From Cinclus cinclus (taxonomy: Eukaryota > Chordata > Aves > Passeriformes > Cinclidae), in the NCBI RefSeq assembly GCF_963662255.1, contig NW_026912133.1, forward strand, positions 17,001-81,000: a stretch of 64,000 bases of DNA. The letters are read 5' to 3'. Below the pieces are notes generated by a model that saw nothing but the letters and a program-made list of their open reading frames with translations, was not told where the DNA came from and did not search any database. The translations under genes and the position numbers were made by a program. Each line of letters opens with the position of its first letter. Within the stretch, counting starts at the first letter, position 1. Of this stretch, positions 1-15,433 are shown piece after piece.

Positions 1-2004
1 AATTCTGAAAGCATGGGGCCCAATTAAAACCTGGTACAATTATGCCACCATGGAGGCCAAAAATCAAATGATTCATTGTGACATCAAGTGGCCTAAAAGG
101 GCATGGGATGCATTGTGACACCACAGGGGTTAAGAGAAGCAAGGAACCATTGTGACCCAATGCAGGCTAACCATCTTAGAATCCCTTTTGACACCAGGGG
201 GCGCAAAAGGACCACGGATGAACTCTGACAGCATGGGGCCCAATAGAAACAAGGAACCATTATGACACCATGAGGGCCAAGAATCAAATGGTTCATTGTA
301 TGACCAAGTGGCCTAAAAGGGCTTGGAATGCATTGTGACACCACAGGGGTTAAGAGAAACAAGGAACCATTGTGACCCAATGCAGGCTAACAATCTTAGA
401 ATCGCTTTTGACACCAGGGGGCGCAAAAGGACAACGGATGAACTGTGACAGCATGGGGACCTCTAGAAGCAAGGATCTATTATGTCACCATGGAGGCCAA
501 GAATCAAATGATTCATTGTGACATCAAGTGGCCTAAAATGGCATGGAATGCATTGTGACACCACAGAGGTTAAGAGAAGCAAGGATCCATTGTGACCCAA
601 TGGAGGCTAATAATCCCAGGATCCCATTTGACACCAGGGGGCGTTAAAGGGCCAGGGATGAATTGTGAAAGCATGGGGCCCAATTAAAACCTGGTACAAT
701 TATGCCACCATGGAGGCCAAAAATCAAATGATTCATTGTGACATCAAGTGGCCTAAAAGGGCATGGGATGCATTGTGACACCACAGGGCCCAAGAGAAGC
801 AAGGAACCATTGTTACCCAGGTCAGGCTAACAATCTTAGAATCCCTTTTGACACCAGGGTGTGCAAAAGGACCACGGATGAATTGTGACAGCATGGGGCC
901 CAATAGAAACTAGGAACTATTATGACACCATGGAGGCCAAGAATCAAATGATTCATTGTGACATCAAGTTGCCTAAAATGGCATGGAATGCATTGTGACA
1001 CCACAGAGGTTAAGAGAAGCAAGGATCCATTGTGACCCAATGGAGGCTAATAATCCCAGGATCCCATTTGACACCAGGGGGCGTAAAAGGGCCAGGGATG
1101 AATTGTGACAGCATGGGGCCCAATAGAAACAAGGAACCATTATGACACCATGGAGGCCAAGAATCAAATGATTCATTGTGACATCAAGTGGCCTAAAATG
1201 GCATGGAATGCATTGTGACACCACAGAGGTTAAGAGAAGCAAAGAACCATTGTTACCCAATGGAGGCTAACAATCTAATGGTCCATTGTGACACCAATGG
1301 GCCTAAAAGGGCCAGGGATGTATTGTGAAAGCATGGGGCCCAATTAAAACCTGGTACAATTATGCCACCATGTAGGCCAAAAATCAAATGATTCATTGTG
1401 ACATCAAGTGGCCTAAAAGGGCATGGGATGCATTGTGATACCACAGGGGTTAAGAGAAGCGAGGAACCATTGTGACCCAAGGCAGGCTAACAATCTTAGA
1501 ATCCCTTTTGACACCAGGGGGCGCAAAAGGACCACGGATGAACTGTGACAGCATGGGGACCTATAGAAGCAAGGAACCATTATGACACCATGAAGGCCAA
1601 GAATCAAATGGTTCATTGTAAGACCAAGTGGCCTAAAAGGGCTTGGAATGCATTGTGACACCACAGAGGTTAAGAGAAGCAAGGAACCATTGTGACCCAA
1701 TGGAGGCTAACAATCTAATGATCCATTGTGACACCAGGGGTTGCAATAGGGCCAGTGATGAATTGTGAAAGCATGGGGCACAATAAAAACATGGAAATAT
1801 TATGACACAATACAGGCCAAGACTCAAATAATTCATTGTAACACCAAGTGGCCTAAAAGGGCATGGGATGCATTGTGACACCACAGGGGCTAAGAGAAGC
1901 AAGGAACCATTGTGACCCAATGCAGGCTAACAATCTATATGATCCCTTCTGACACCAGGGGGCCTAAAATGGCCAGAGATGGATTGTTACAGCACGGGGA
2001 CCAA
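1..2004. repeat. Partial, rearranged HOR-A relative at the left edge
   Basis: Bases 1 to about 750 match the phase that starts near 5,285 and again near 18,716. From there to about 1,950 the block follows the sequence at 19,467-20,670, but with one monomer fewer: the offset is 18,714 at first and 18,934 later. Near 2,005 it enters regular HOR-A in a phase that skips the equivalent of seven monomers. It is a non-periodic flank assembled from HOR-A type monomers. Confidence 0.75.
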
Positions 2005-5000
2005 TAGAAGCAAGGATCTATTATGTCACCATGGAGGCCAAGAATCAAATGATTCATTGTGACATCAAGTGGCCTAAAAGGGCATGGAATGCATTGTGAC
2101 ACCACAGAGGTTAAGAGAAGCAAGGATCCATTGTGACCCAATGGAGGCTAATAATCCCAGGATCCCATTTGACACCAGGGGGCGTTAAAGGGCCAGGGAT
2201 GAATTGTGAAAGCATGGGGCCCAATTAAAACCTGGTACAATTATGCCACCATGGAGGCCAAAAATCAAATGATTCATTGTGACATCAAGTGGCCTAAAAG
2301 GGCATGGGATGCATTGTGACACCACAGGGGCTAAGAGAAGCAAGGAACCATTGTGACCCAAGGCAGGCTAACAATCTTAGAATCCCTTTTGACACCAGGG
2401 TGTGCAAAAGGACCACGGATGAATTGTGACAGCATGGGGACCCAATAGAAACTAGGAACTATTATGACACCATGGAGGCCAAGAATCAAATGATTCATTG
2501 TGACATCAAGTTGCCTAAAATGGCATGGAATGCATTGTGACACCACAGAGGTTAAGAGAAGCAAGGATCCATTGTGACCCAATGCAGGCTAACAATCTAA
2601 TGGTCCCTTGTGACACCACGGGTTGCAATAGGGCCAGGGATGAATTGTGACAGCATGGGGACCTATAGAAGCAAGGAACCATTATGACACCATGAAGGCC
2701 AAGAATCAAATGGTTCATTGTAAGACCAAATGGCCTAAAAGGGCTTGGAATGCATTGTGACACCACAGAGGTTAAGAGATGCAAGGAACCATTGTGACCC
2801 AATGCAGGCTAACAATCTAATGATCCATTGTGACACCAGGGGTTGCAATAGGGCCAGGGATGAATTGTGAAAGCATGGGGCACAATAAAAACATGGAAAT
2901 ATTATGACACAATAGAGGCCAAGACTCAAATGATTCATTGTAACACCAAGTGGCCTAAAAGGGCATGGGATGCATTGTGACACCACAGGGGCTAAGAGAA
3001 GCAAGGAACCATTGTGACCCAATGCAGGCTAACAATCTAATGATCCCTTGTGACACCAGGGGGCCTAAAATGGCCAGGGATGGATTGTTACAGCACGGGG
3101 ACCAATAGAAGCAAGGATCTATTATGTCACCATGGAGGCCAAGAATCAAATCATTCATTGTTACATCAAGTCATGCCTAAAAGGGCATGGGATGCATTGT
3201 GACACCACAGGGGTTAAGAGAAGCAAGGATCCATTGTGACCCAATGGAGGCTAATAATCCCAGGATCCCATTTGACACCAGGGGGCGTAAAAGGGCCAGG
3301 GATGAATTGTGACAGCATAGGGCCCAATAGAAACAAGGAACCATTATGACACCATGGAGGCCAAGAATCAAATGATTCATTGTGACATCAAGTGGCCTAA
3401 AAGGGCATGGGATGCATTGTGACACCACAGAGGTTAAGAGAAGCAAGGAACCATTGTTACCCAATGGAGGCTAACAATCTAATGGTCCCTTGTGACACCA
3501 ATGGGCCTAAAAGGGCCAGGGATGAATTGTGAAAGCATGGGGCCCAATTAAAAATTGGTACAATTACGCCACCATGTAGGTCAAAAATCAAATCATTCAT
3601 TCTGACATCAAGTGGCCTAAAAGGGCATGGGCTGCATTGTGACACTACAGGGGTTAAGAGAAGCAAGGAACCATTGTGACCCAAGGCAGGCTAAGAATCT
3701 TAGAATCCCTTTTGACACCAGGGGGCGCAAAAGGACCACGGATGAACTGTGACAGCATGGGGACCTATAGAAGCAAGGAACCATTATGACACCATGAAGG
3801 CCAAGAATCAAATGGTTCATTGTAAGACCAAGTGGCCTAAAAGGGCTTGGAATGCATTGTGACACCACAGAGGTTAAGAGAAGCAAGGAACCATTGTTAC
3901 CCAATGGAGGCTAACAATATTAGAATCACTTTTGACACCAGGGGGCGTTAAAGGGCCAGGGATGAATTCTGAAAGCATGGGGCCCAATTAAAACCTGGTA
4001 CAATTATGCCACCATGGAGGCCAAAAATCAAATGATTCATTGTGACATCAAGTGGCCTAAAAGGGCATGGGATGCATTGTGACACCACAGGGCCTAAGAG
4101 AAGCAAGGAACCATTGTGACCCAATGCAGGCTAACAATCTTAGAATCCCTTTTGACACCAGAGGGCGCAAAAGGACCACGGATGAACTCTGACAGCATGG
4201 GGCCCAATAAAAACAAGGAACTATTATGACACCATGGAGGCCAAGAATCAAATGATTCATTGTGACATCAAGTGGCCTAAAATGGCATGGAATGCATTGT
4301 GACACCACAGGGGTTAAGAGAAGCAAGGAACCATTGTGACCCAAGGCAGGCTAACAATCTTAGAATCCCTTTTGACACAGGGTGTGCAAAAGGACCACGG
4401 ATGAATTGTGACAGCATGGGGCCCAATAGAAACTAGGAACTATTATGACACCATGGAGGCCAAGAATCAAATGATTCATTGTGACATCAAGTTGCCTAAA
4501 ATGGCATGGAATGCATTGTGACACCACAGAGGTTAAGAGAAGCAAGGATCCATTGTGACCCAATGGAGGCTAATAATCCCAGGATCCCATTTGACACCAG
4601 GGGGAGTAAAAGGGCCAGGGATGAATTGTGACAGCATGGGGCCCAATAGAAACAAGGAACCATTATGACACCATGGAGGCCAAGAATCAAATGATTCATT
4701 GTGGCATCAAGTGGCCTAAAATGGCATGGAATGCATTGTGACACCACAGGGGTTAAGAGAAGCAAGGAACCATTGTGACCCAAGGCAGGCTAACAATCTT
4801 AGAATCCCTTTTGACAGCAGGGGGCGCAAAAGGACCACAGATGAACTCTGACAGCATGGGGCCCAATAGAAACAAGGAACTATTATGACACCATGGAGGC
4901 CAAGATTCAAATGATTCATTGTGACATCAAGTGGCCTAAAATGGCATGGAATGCATTGTGACACCACAGAGGTTAAGAGAAGCAAAGAACCATTGTTACC

Positions 5001-8000
5001 CAATGGAGGCTAACAATCTAATGGTCCATTGTGACACCAATGGGCCTAAAAGGGCCAGGGATGTATTGTGAAAGCATGGGGCCCAATTAAAACCTGGTAC
5101 AATTATGCCACCATGTAGGCCAAAAATCAAATGATTCATTGTGACATCAAGTGGCCTAAAAATGGCATGGAATGCATTGTGACACCACAGAGGTTAAGAG
5201 AAGCAAGGATCCATTGTGACCCAATGGAGGCCAATAATCCCAGGATCCCATTTGACACCAGGGGGCGTTAAAGGGCCAGGTATGAATTCTGAAAGCATGG
5301 GGCCCAATTAAAACCTGGTACAATTATGCCACCATGGAGGCCAAAAATCAAATGATTCATTGTGACATCAAGTGGCCTAAAAGGGCATGGGATGCATTGT
5401 GACACCACAGGGGTTAAGAGAAGCAAGGAACCATTGTGACCCAATGCAGGCTAACCATCTTAGAATCACTTTTGACAGCAGGGGGCGCAAAAGGACCACG
5501 GATGAACTCTGACAGTATGGGGACCTATAGAAGGAAGGAACCATTATGACACCATGAGGGCCAAGAATCAAATGGTTCATTGTATGACCAAGTGGCCTAA
5601 AAGGGCTTGGAATGCATTGTGACACCACAGGGGTTAAGAGAAACAAGGAACCATTGTGACCCAATGCAGGCTAACAATCTTAGAATCGCTTTTGACACCA
5701 GGGGGCGCAAAAGGACAACGGATGAACTGTGACAGCATGGGGACCTATAGAAGCAAGGATCTATTATGTCACCATGGAGGCCAAGAATCAAATGATTCAT
5801 TGTGACATCAAGTGGCCTAAAATGGCATGGAATGCATTGTGACACCACAGAGGTTAAGAGAAGCAAGGATCCATTGTGACCCAATGGAGGCTAATAATCC
5901 CAGGATCCCATTTGACACCAGGGGGCGTTAAAGGGCCAGGGATGAATTGTGAAAGCATGGGGCCCAATTAAAACCTGGTACAATTATGCCACCATGGAGG
6001 CCAAAAATCAAATGATTCATTGTGACATCAAGTGGCCTAAAAGGGCATGGGATGCATTGTGACACCACAGGGGCTAAGAGAAGCAAGGAACCATTGTGAC
6101 CCAAGGCAGGCTAACAATCTTAGAATCCCTTTTGACACCAGGGGGCGCAAAAGGACCACGGATGAACTGTGACAGCATGGGGACCTATAGAAGCAAGGAA
6201 CCATTATGACACCATGAAGGCCAAGAATCAAATGGTTCATTGTAAGACCAAATGGCCTAAAAGGGCTTGGAATGCATTGTGACACCACAGAGGTTAAGAG
6301 AAGCAAGGAACCATTGTGACCCAATGCAGGCTAACAATCTAATGATCCATTGTGACACCAGGGGTTGCAATAGGGCCAGGGATGAATTGTGAAAGCATGG
6401 GGCACAATAAAAACATGGAAATATTATGACACAATAGAGGCCAAGACTCAAATGATTCATTGTAACACCAAGTGGCCTAAAAGGGCATGGGATGCATTGT
6501 GACACCACAGGGGCTAAGAGAAGCAAGGAACCATTGTGACCCAAGGCAGGCTAAGAATCTTAGAATCCCTTTTGACACCAGGGGGCGCAAAAGGACCACG
6601 GATGAACTGTGACAGCATGGGGACCTATAGAAGCAAGGAACCATTATGACACCATGAAGGCCAAGAATCAAATGGTTCATTGTAAGACCAAGTGGCCTAA
6701 AAGGGCTTGGAATGCATTGTGACACCACAGAGGTTAAGAGAAGCAAGGAACCATTGTGACCCAAGGCAGGCTAACAATCTTAGAATCCCTTTTGACAGCA
6801 GGGGGCGTTAAAGGGCCAGGGATGAATTCTGAAAGCATGGGGCCCAATTAAAACCTGGTACAATTATGCCACCATGGAGGCCAAAAATCAAATGATTCAT
6901 TGTGACATCAAGTGGCCTAAAAGGGCATGGGATGCATTGTGACACCACAGGGGTTAAGAGAAGCAAGGAACCATTGTGACCCAATGCAGGCTAACAATCT
7001 TAGAATCCCTTTTGACACCAGGGGGCGCAAAAGGACCACGGATGAACTCTGACAGCATGGGGCCCAATAGAAACAAGGAACTATTATGACACCATGGAGG
7101 CCAAGAATCAAATGATTCATTGTGACATCAAGTGGCCTAAAATGGCATGGAATGCATTGTGACACCACAGGGGTTAAGAGAAGCAAGGAACCATTGTGAC
7201 CCAATGCAGGCAAACCATCTTAGAATCCCTTTTGACACCAGGGGGCGCAAAAGGACCACGGATGAACTCTGACAGTATGGGGACCTATAGAAGCAAGGAA
7301 CCATTATGACACCATGAGGGCCAAGAATCAAATGGTTCATTGTATGACCAAGTGGCCTAAAAGGGCTTGGAATGCATTGTGACACCACAGAGGTTAAGAG
7401 AAGCAAGGAACCATTGTGACCCAATGCAGGCTAACAATCTAATGATCCATTGTGACACCAGGGGTTGCAATAGGGCCAGGGATGAATTGTGAAAGCATGG
7501 GGCACAATAAAAACATGGAAATATTATGACACAATAGAGGCCAAGACTCAAATGGTTCATTGTAACACCAAGTGGCCTAAATGGGCATGGGATGCATTGT
7601 GACACCACAGGGGCTAAGAGAAGCAAGGAACCATTGTGACCCTATGCAGGCTGACAATCTAATGATCCCTTGCGATACCAGGGAGCCTAAAATGGCCAGG
7701 GATGGATTGTTACAGCACGGGGACCAATAGAAGCAAGGATCTATTATGTCACCATGGTGGCCAAGAATCCAATGATTCATTGTGACATCAAGTGGCCTAA
7801 AATGGCATGGAATGCATTGTGACACCACAGAGGTTAAGAGAAGCAAGGAACCATTGTTACCCAATGGAGGCTAACAATCTAATGGTCCCTTGTGACACCA
7901 ATGGGCCTAAAAGGGCCAGGGATGAATTGTGAAAGCATGGGGCCCAATTAAAACCTGGTACAATTTTGCCACCATGGAGGCCAAAAATGAAATGATTCAT

Positions 8001-8828
8001 TGTGACATCAAGTGGCCTAAAAGGGCATGGGATGCATTGTGACACCACAGGGGTTAAGAGAAGCAAGGAACCATTGTGACCCAAGGCAGGCTAACAATCT
8101 TAGAATCCCTTTTGACACCAGCGGGCGCAAAAGGACCACGGATGAACTCTGACAGCATGGGGCCCAATAGAAACATGGAACTATTATGACACCATGGAGG
8201 CCAAGAATCAAATGATTCATTGTGACATCAAGTGGCCTAAAAATGGCATGGAATGCATTGTGACACCACAGAGGTTAAGAGAAGCAAGGATCCATTGTGA
8301 CCCAATGGAGGCCAATAATCCCAGGATCCCATTTGACACCAGGGGGCGTTAAAGGGCCAGGGATGAATTCTGAAAGCATGGGGCCCAATTAAAACCTGGT
8401 ACAATTATGCCACCATGGAGGCCAAAAATCAAATGATTCATTGTGACATCAAGTGGCCTAAAAGGGCATGGGATGCATTGTGACACTACAGGGGTTAAGA
8501 GAAGCAAGGAACCATTGTGACCCAATGCAGGCTAACCATCTTAGAATCCCTTTTGACACCAGGGGGCGCAAAAGGACCACGGATGAACTCTGACAGTATG
8601 GGGACCTATAGAAGGAAGGAACCATTATGACACCATGAGGGCCAAGAATCAAATGGTTCATTGTATGACCAAGTGGCCTAAAAGGGCTTGGAATGCATTG
8701 TGACGCCACAGGGGCTAAGAGAAAAAAGGAACCATTGTGACCCAATGCAGGCTAACAATCTTAGAATCGCTTTTGACACCAGGGGGCGCAAAAGGACAAC
8801 GGATGAACTGTGACAGCATGGGGACCTA
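2005..8828. repeat. HOR-A copy 1 (31-mer, about 6,824 bp)
   Basis: Corresponding monomers in this copy and the next lie 6,824 bp apart before the missing-monomer site (2,331 pairs with 9,155). This equals 31 monomers. The start at about 2,005 is where similarity to the sequence upstream of 8,829 begins, and it is accurate to about 20 bp. The set mixes at least five monomer classes in a fixed order. The 222-bp AAGTCATGCC variant occurs once, near 3,170. Confidence 0.88.
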
Positions 8829-11800
8829 TAGAAGCAAGGATCTATTATGTCACCATGGAGGCCAAGAATCAAATGATTCATTGTGACATCAAGTGGCCTA
8901 AAATGGCATGGAATGCATTGTGACACCACAGAGGTTAAGAGAAGCAAGGATCCATTGTGACCCAATGGAGGCTAATAATCCCAGGATCCCATTTGACACC
9001 AGGGGGCGTTAAAGGGCCAGGGATGAATTGTGAAAGCATGGGGCCCAATTAAAACCTGGTACAATTATGCCACCATGGAGGCCAAAAATCAAATGATTCA
9101 TTGTGACATCAAGTGGCCTAAAAGGGCATGGGATGCATTGTGACACCACAGGGGCTAAGAGAAGCAAGGAACCATTGTGACCCAAGGCAGGCTAACAATC
9201 TTAGAATCCCTTTTGACACCAGGGTGTGCAAAAGGACCACGGATGAATTGTGACAGCATGGGGACCCAATAGAAACTAGGAACTATTATGACACCATGGA
9301 GGCCAAGAATCAAATGATTCATTGTGACATCAAGTTGCCTAAAATGGCATGGAATGCATTGTGACACCACAGAGGTTAAGAGAAGCAAGGATCCATTGTG
9401 ACCCAATGCAGGCTAACAATCTAATGATCCATTGTGACACCACGGGTTGCAATAGGGCCAGGGATGAATTGTGACAGCATGGGGACCTATAGAAGCAAGG
9501 AACCATTATGACACCATGAAGGCCAAGAATCAAATGGTTCATTGTAAGACCAAATGGCCTAAAAGGGCTTGGAATGCATTGTGACACCACAGAGGTTAAG
9601 AGAAGCAAGGAACCATTGTGACCCAATGCAGGCTAACAATCTAATGATCCATTGTGACACCAGGGGTTGCAATAGGGCCAGGGATGAATTGTGAAAGCAT
9701 GGGGCACAATAAAAACATGGAAATATTATGACACAATAGAGGCCAAGACTCAAATGATTCATTGTAACACCAAGTGGCCTAAAAGGGCATGGGATGCATT
9801 GTGACACCACAGGGGCTAAGAGAAGCAAGGAACCATTGTGACCCAATGCAGGCTAACAATCTAATGATCCCTTGTGACACCAGGGGGCCTAAAATGGCCA
9901 GGGATGGATTGTTACAGCACGGGGACCAATAGAAGCAAGGATCTATTATGTCACCATGGAGGCCAAGAATCAAATCATTCATTGTTACATCAAGTCATGC
10001 CTAAAAGGGCATGGGATGCATTGTGACACCACAGGGGTTAAGAGAAGCAAGGATCCATTGTGACCCAATGGAGGCTAAAAATCCCAGGATCCCATTTGAC
10101 ACCAGGGGGCGTAAAAGGGCCAGGGATGAATTGTGACAGCATGGGGCCCAATAGAAACAAGGAACCATTATGACACCATGGAGGCCAAGAATCAAATGAT
10201 TCATTGTGACATCAAGTGGCCTAAAAGGGCATGGGATGCATTGTGACACCACAGAGGTTAAGAGAAGCAAGGAACCATTGTTACCCAATGGAGGCTAACA
10301 ATCTAATGGTCCCTTGTGACACCAATGGGCCTAAAAGGGCCAGGGATGAATTGTGAAAGCATGGGGCCCAATTAAAACCTGGTACAATTACGCCACCATG
10401 TAGGTCAAAAATCAAATCATTCATTCTGACATAAAGTGGCCTAAAAGGGCATGGGATGCATTGTGACACCACAGGGGCTAAGAGAAGCAAGGAACCATTG
10501 TGACCCAAGGCAGGCTAAGAATCTTAGAATCCCTTTTGACACCAGGGGGCGCAAAAGGACCACGGATGAACTGTGACAGCATGGGGACCTATAGAAGCAA
10601 GGAACCATTATGACACCATGAAGGCCAAGAATCAAATGGTTCATTGTAAGACCAAGTGGCCTAAAAGGGCTTGGAATGCATTGTGACACCACAGAGGTTA
10701 AGAGAAGCAAGGAACCATTGTGACCCAAGGCAGGCTAACAATCTTAGAATCCCTTTTGACACCAGAGGGCGCAAAAGGACCACGGATGAACTCTGACAGC
10801 ATGGGGCCCAATAAAAACAAGGAACTATTATGACACCATGGAGGCCAAGAATCAAATGATTCATTGTGACATCAAGTGGCCTAAAATGGCATGGAATGCA
10901 TTGTGACACCACAGGGGTTAAGAGAAGCAAGGAACCATTGTGACCCAAGGCAGGCTAACAATCTTAGAATCCCTTTTGACACCAGGGTGTGCAAAAGGAC
11001 CACGGATGAATTGTGACAGCATGGGGCCCAATAGAAACTAGGAACTATTATGACACCATGGAGGCCAAGAATCAAATGATTCATTGTGACATCAAGTTGC
11101 CTAAAATGGCATGGAATGCATTGTGACACCACAGAGGTTAAGAGAAGCAAGGATCCATTGTGACCCAATGGAGGCTAATAATCCCAGGATCCCATTTGAC
11201 ACCAGGGGGAGTAAAAGGGCCAGGGATGAATTGTGACAGCATGGGGCCCAATAGAAACAAGGAACCATTATGACACCATGGAGGCCAAGAATCAAATGAT
11301 TCATTGTGGCATCAAGTGGCCTAAAATGGCATGGAATGCATTGTGACACCACAGGGGTTAAGAGAAGCAAGGAACCATTGTGACCCAAGGCAGGCTAACA
11401 ATCTTAGAATCCCTTTTGACAGCAGGGGGCGCAAAAGGACCACAGATGAACTCTGACAGCATGGGGCCCAATAGAAACAAGGAACTATTATGACACCATG
11501 GAGGCCAAGATTCAAATGATTCATTGTGACATCAAGTGGCCTAAAATGGCATGGAATGCATTGTGACACCACAGAGGTTAAGAGAAGCAAAGAACCATTG
11601 TTACCCAATGGAGGCTAACAATCTAATGGTCCATTGTGACACCAATGGGCCTAAAAGGGCCAGGGATGTATTGTGAAAGCATGGGGCCCAATTAAAACCT
11701 GGTACAATTATGCCACCATGTAGGCCAAAAATCAAATGATTCATTGTGACATCAAGTGGCCTAAAAATGGCATGGAATGCATTGTGACACCACAGAGGTT

Positions 11801-14800
11801 AAGAGAAGCAAGGATCCATTGTGACCCAATGGAGGCCAATAATCCCAGGATCCCATTTGACACCAGGGGGCGTTAAAGGGCCAGGTATGAATTCTGAAAG
11901 CATGGGGCCCAATTAAAACCTGGTACAATTATGCCACCATGGAGGCCAAAAATCAAATGATTCATTGTGACATCAAGTGGCCTAAAAGGGCATGGGATGC
12001 ATTGTGACACCACAGGGGTTAAGAGAAGCAAGGAACCATTGTGACCCAATGCAGGCTAACCATCTTAGAATCACTTTTGACACCAGGGGGCGCAAAAGGA
12101 CCACGGATGAACTCTGACAGTATGGGGACCTATAGAAGGAAGGAACCATTATGACACCATGAGGGCCAAGAATCAAATGGTTCATTGTATGACCAAGTGG
12201 CCTAAAAGGGCTTGGAATGCATTGTGACACCACAGGGGTTAAGAGAAGCAAGGAACCATTGTGACCCAATGCAGGCTAACAATCTTAGAATCGCTTTTGA
12301 CACCAGGGGGCGCAAAAGGACAACGGATGAACTGTGACAGCATGGGGACCTATAGAAGCAAGGATCTATTATGTCACCATGGAGGCCAAGAATCAAATGA
12401 TTCATTGTGACATCAAGTGGCCTAAAATGGCATGGAATGCATTGTGACACCACAGAGGTTAAGAGAAGCAAGGATCCATTGTGACCCAATGGAGGCTAAT
12501 AATCCCAGGATCCCATTTGACACCAGGGGGCGTTAAAGGGCCAGGGATGAATTGTGAAAGCATGGGGCCCAATTAAAACCTGGTACAATTATGCCACCAT
12601 GGAGGCCAAAAATCAAATGATTCATTGTGACATCAAGTGGCCTAAAAGGGCATGGGATGCATTGTGACACCACAGGGGCTAAGAGAAGCAAGGAACCATT
12701 GTGACCCAAGGCAGGCTAAGAATCTTAGAATCCCTTTTGACACCAGGGGGCGCAAAAGGACCACGGATGAACTGTGACAGCATGGGGACCTATAGAAGCA
12801 AGGAACCATTATGACACCATGAAGGCCAAGAATCAAATGGTTCATTGTAAGACCAAATGGCCTAAAAGGGCTTGGAATGCATTGTGACACCACAGAGGTT
12901 AAGAGAAGCAAGGAACCATTGTGACCCAATGCAGGCTAACAATCTAATGATCCATTGTGACACCAGGGGTTGCAATAGGGCCAGGGATGAATTGTGAAAG
13001 CATGGGGCACAATAAAAACATGGAAATATTATGACACAATAGAGGCCAAGACTCAAATGATTCATTGTAACACCAAGTGGCCTAAAAGGGCATGGGATGC
13101 ATTGTGACACCACAGGGGCTAAGAGAAGCAAGGAACCATTGTGACCCAAGGCAGGCTAAGAATCTTAGAATCCCTTTTGACACCAGGGGGCGCAAAAGGA
13201 CCACGGATGAACTGTGACAGCATGGGGACCTATAGAAGCAAGGAACCATTATGACACCATGAAGGCCAAGAATCAAATGGTTCATTGTAAGACCAAGTGG
13301 CCTAAAAGGGCTTGGAATGCATTGTGACACCACAGAGGTTAAGAGAAGCAAGGAACCATTGTGACCCAAGGCAGGCTAACAATCTTAGAATCCCTTTTGA
13401 CAGCAGGGGGCGTTAAAGGGCCAGGGATGAATTCTGAAAGCATGGGGCCCAATTAAAACCTGGTACAATTATGCCACCATGGAGGCCAAAAATCAAATGA
13501 TTCATTGTGACATCAAGTGGCCTAAAAGGGCATGGGATGCATTGTGACACCACAGGGGTTAAGAGAAGCAAGGAACCATTGTGACCCAATGCAGGCTAAC
13601 AATCTTAGAATCCCTTTTGACACCAGGGGGCGCAAAAGGACCACGGATGAACTCTGACAGCATGGGGCCCAATAGAAACAAGGAACTATTATGACACCAT
13701 GGAGGCCAAGAATCAAATGATTCATTGTGACATCAAGTGGCCTAAAATGGCATGGAATGCATTGTGACACCACAGGGGTTAAGAGAAGCAAGGAACCATT
13801 GTGACCCAATGCAGGCAAACCATCTTAGAATCCCTTTTGACACCAGGGGGCGCAAAAGGACCACGGATGAACTCTGACAGTATGGGGACCTATAGAAGCA
13901 AGGAACCATTATGACACCATGAGGGCCAAGAATCAAATGGTTCATTGTATGACCAAGTGGCCTAAAAGGGCTTGGAATGCATTGTGACACCACAGAGGTT
14001 AAGAGAAGCAAGGAACCATTGTGACCCAATGCAGGCTAACAATCTAATGATCCATTGTGACACCAGGGGTTGCAATAGGGCCAGGGATGAATTGTGAAAG
14101 CATGGGGCACAATAAAAACATGGAAATATTATGACACAATAGAGGCCAAGACTCAAATGGTTCATTGTAACACCAAGTGGCCTAAATGGGCATGGGATGC
14201 ATTGTGACACCACAGGGGCTAAGAGAAGCAAGGAACCATTGTGACCCTATGCAGGCTAACAATCTAATGATCCCTTGCGATACCAGGGAGCCTAAAATGG
14301 CCAGGGATGGATTGTTACAGCACGGGGACCAATAGAAGCAAGGATCTATTATGTCACCATGGTGGCCAAGAATCCAATGATTCATTGTGACATCAAGTGG
14401 CCTAAAATGGCATGGAATGCATTGTGACACCACAGAGGTTAAGAGAAGCAAGGAACCATTGTTACCCAATGGAGGCTAACAATCTAATGGTCCCTTGTGA
14501 CACCAATGGGCCTAAAAGGGCCAGGGATGAATTGTGAAAGCATGGGGCCCAATTAAAACCTGGTACAATTTTGCCACCATGGAGGCCAAAAATGAAATGA
14601 TTCATTGTGACATCAAGTGGCCTAAAAGGGCATGGGATGCATTGTGACACCACAGGGGTTAAGAGAAGCAAGGAACCATTGTGACCCAAGGCAGGCTAAC
14701 AATCTTAGAATCCCTTTTGACACCAGCGGGCGCAAAAGGACCACGGATGAACTCTGACAGCATGGGGCCCAATAGAAACAAGGAACTATTATGACACCAT

Positions 14801-15433
14801 GGAGGCCAAGAATCAAATGATTCATTGTGACATCAAGTGGCCTAAAAATGGCATGGAATGCATTGTGACACCACAGAGGTTAAGAGAAGCAAGGATCCAT
14901 TGTGACCCAATGGAGGCCAATAATCCCAGGATCCCATTTGACACCAGGGGGCGTTAAAGGGCCAGGGATGAATTCTGAAAGCATGGGGCCCAATTAAAAC
15001 CTGGTACAATTATGCCACCATGGAGGCCAAAAATGAAATGATTCATTGTGACATCAAGTGGCCTAAAAGGGCATGGGATGCATTGTGACACCACAGGGGT
15101 TAAGAGAAGCAAGGAACCATTGTGACCCAATGCAGGCTAACCATCTTAGAATCCCTTTTGACACCAGGGGGCGCAAAAGGACCACGGATGAACTCTGACA
15201 GTATGGGGACCTATAGAAGGAAGGAACCATTATGACACCATGAGGGCCAAGAATCAAATGGTTCATTGTATGACCAAGTGGCCTAAAAGGGCTTGGAATG
15301 CATTGTGACGCCACAGGGGCTAAGAGAAAAAAGGAACCATTGTGACCCAATGCAGGCTAACAATCTTAGAATCGCTTTTGACACCAGGGGGCGCAAAAGG
15401 ACAACGGATGAACTGTGACAGCATGGGGACCTA
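8829..15433. repeat. HOR-A copy 2, one monomer missing (30-mer, 6,605 bp)
   Basis: The order of monomers is that of copy 1, but one 220-bp monomer present at about 3,900-4,120 in copy 1 and at the matching place in copy 3 is absent here. The junction is near 10,740. Before it the spacing to copy 1 is about 6,824 bp; after it the spacing is 6,605 bp (4,496 pairs with 11,101; 5,377 with 11,982). Since copies 1 and 3 both have the monomer, loss in copy 2 is the simplest reading. Confidence 0.9.
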
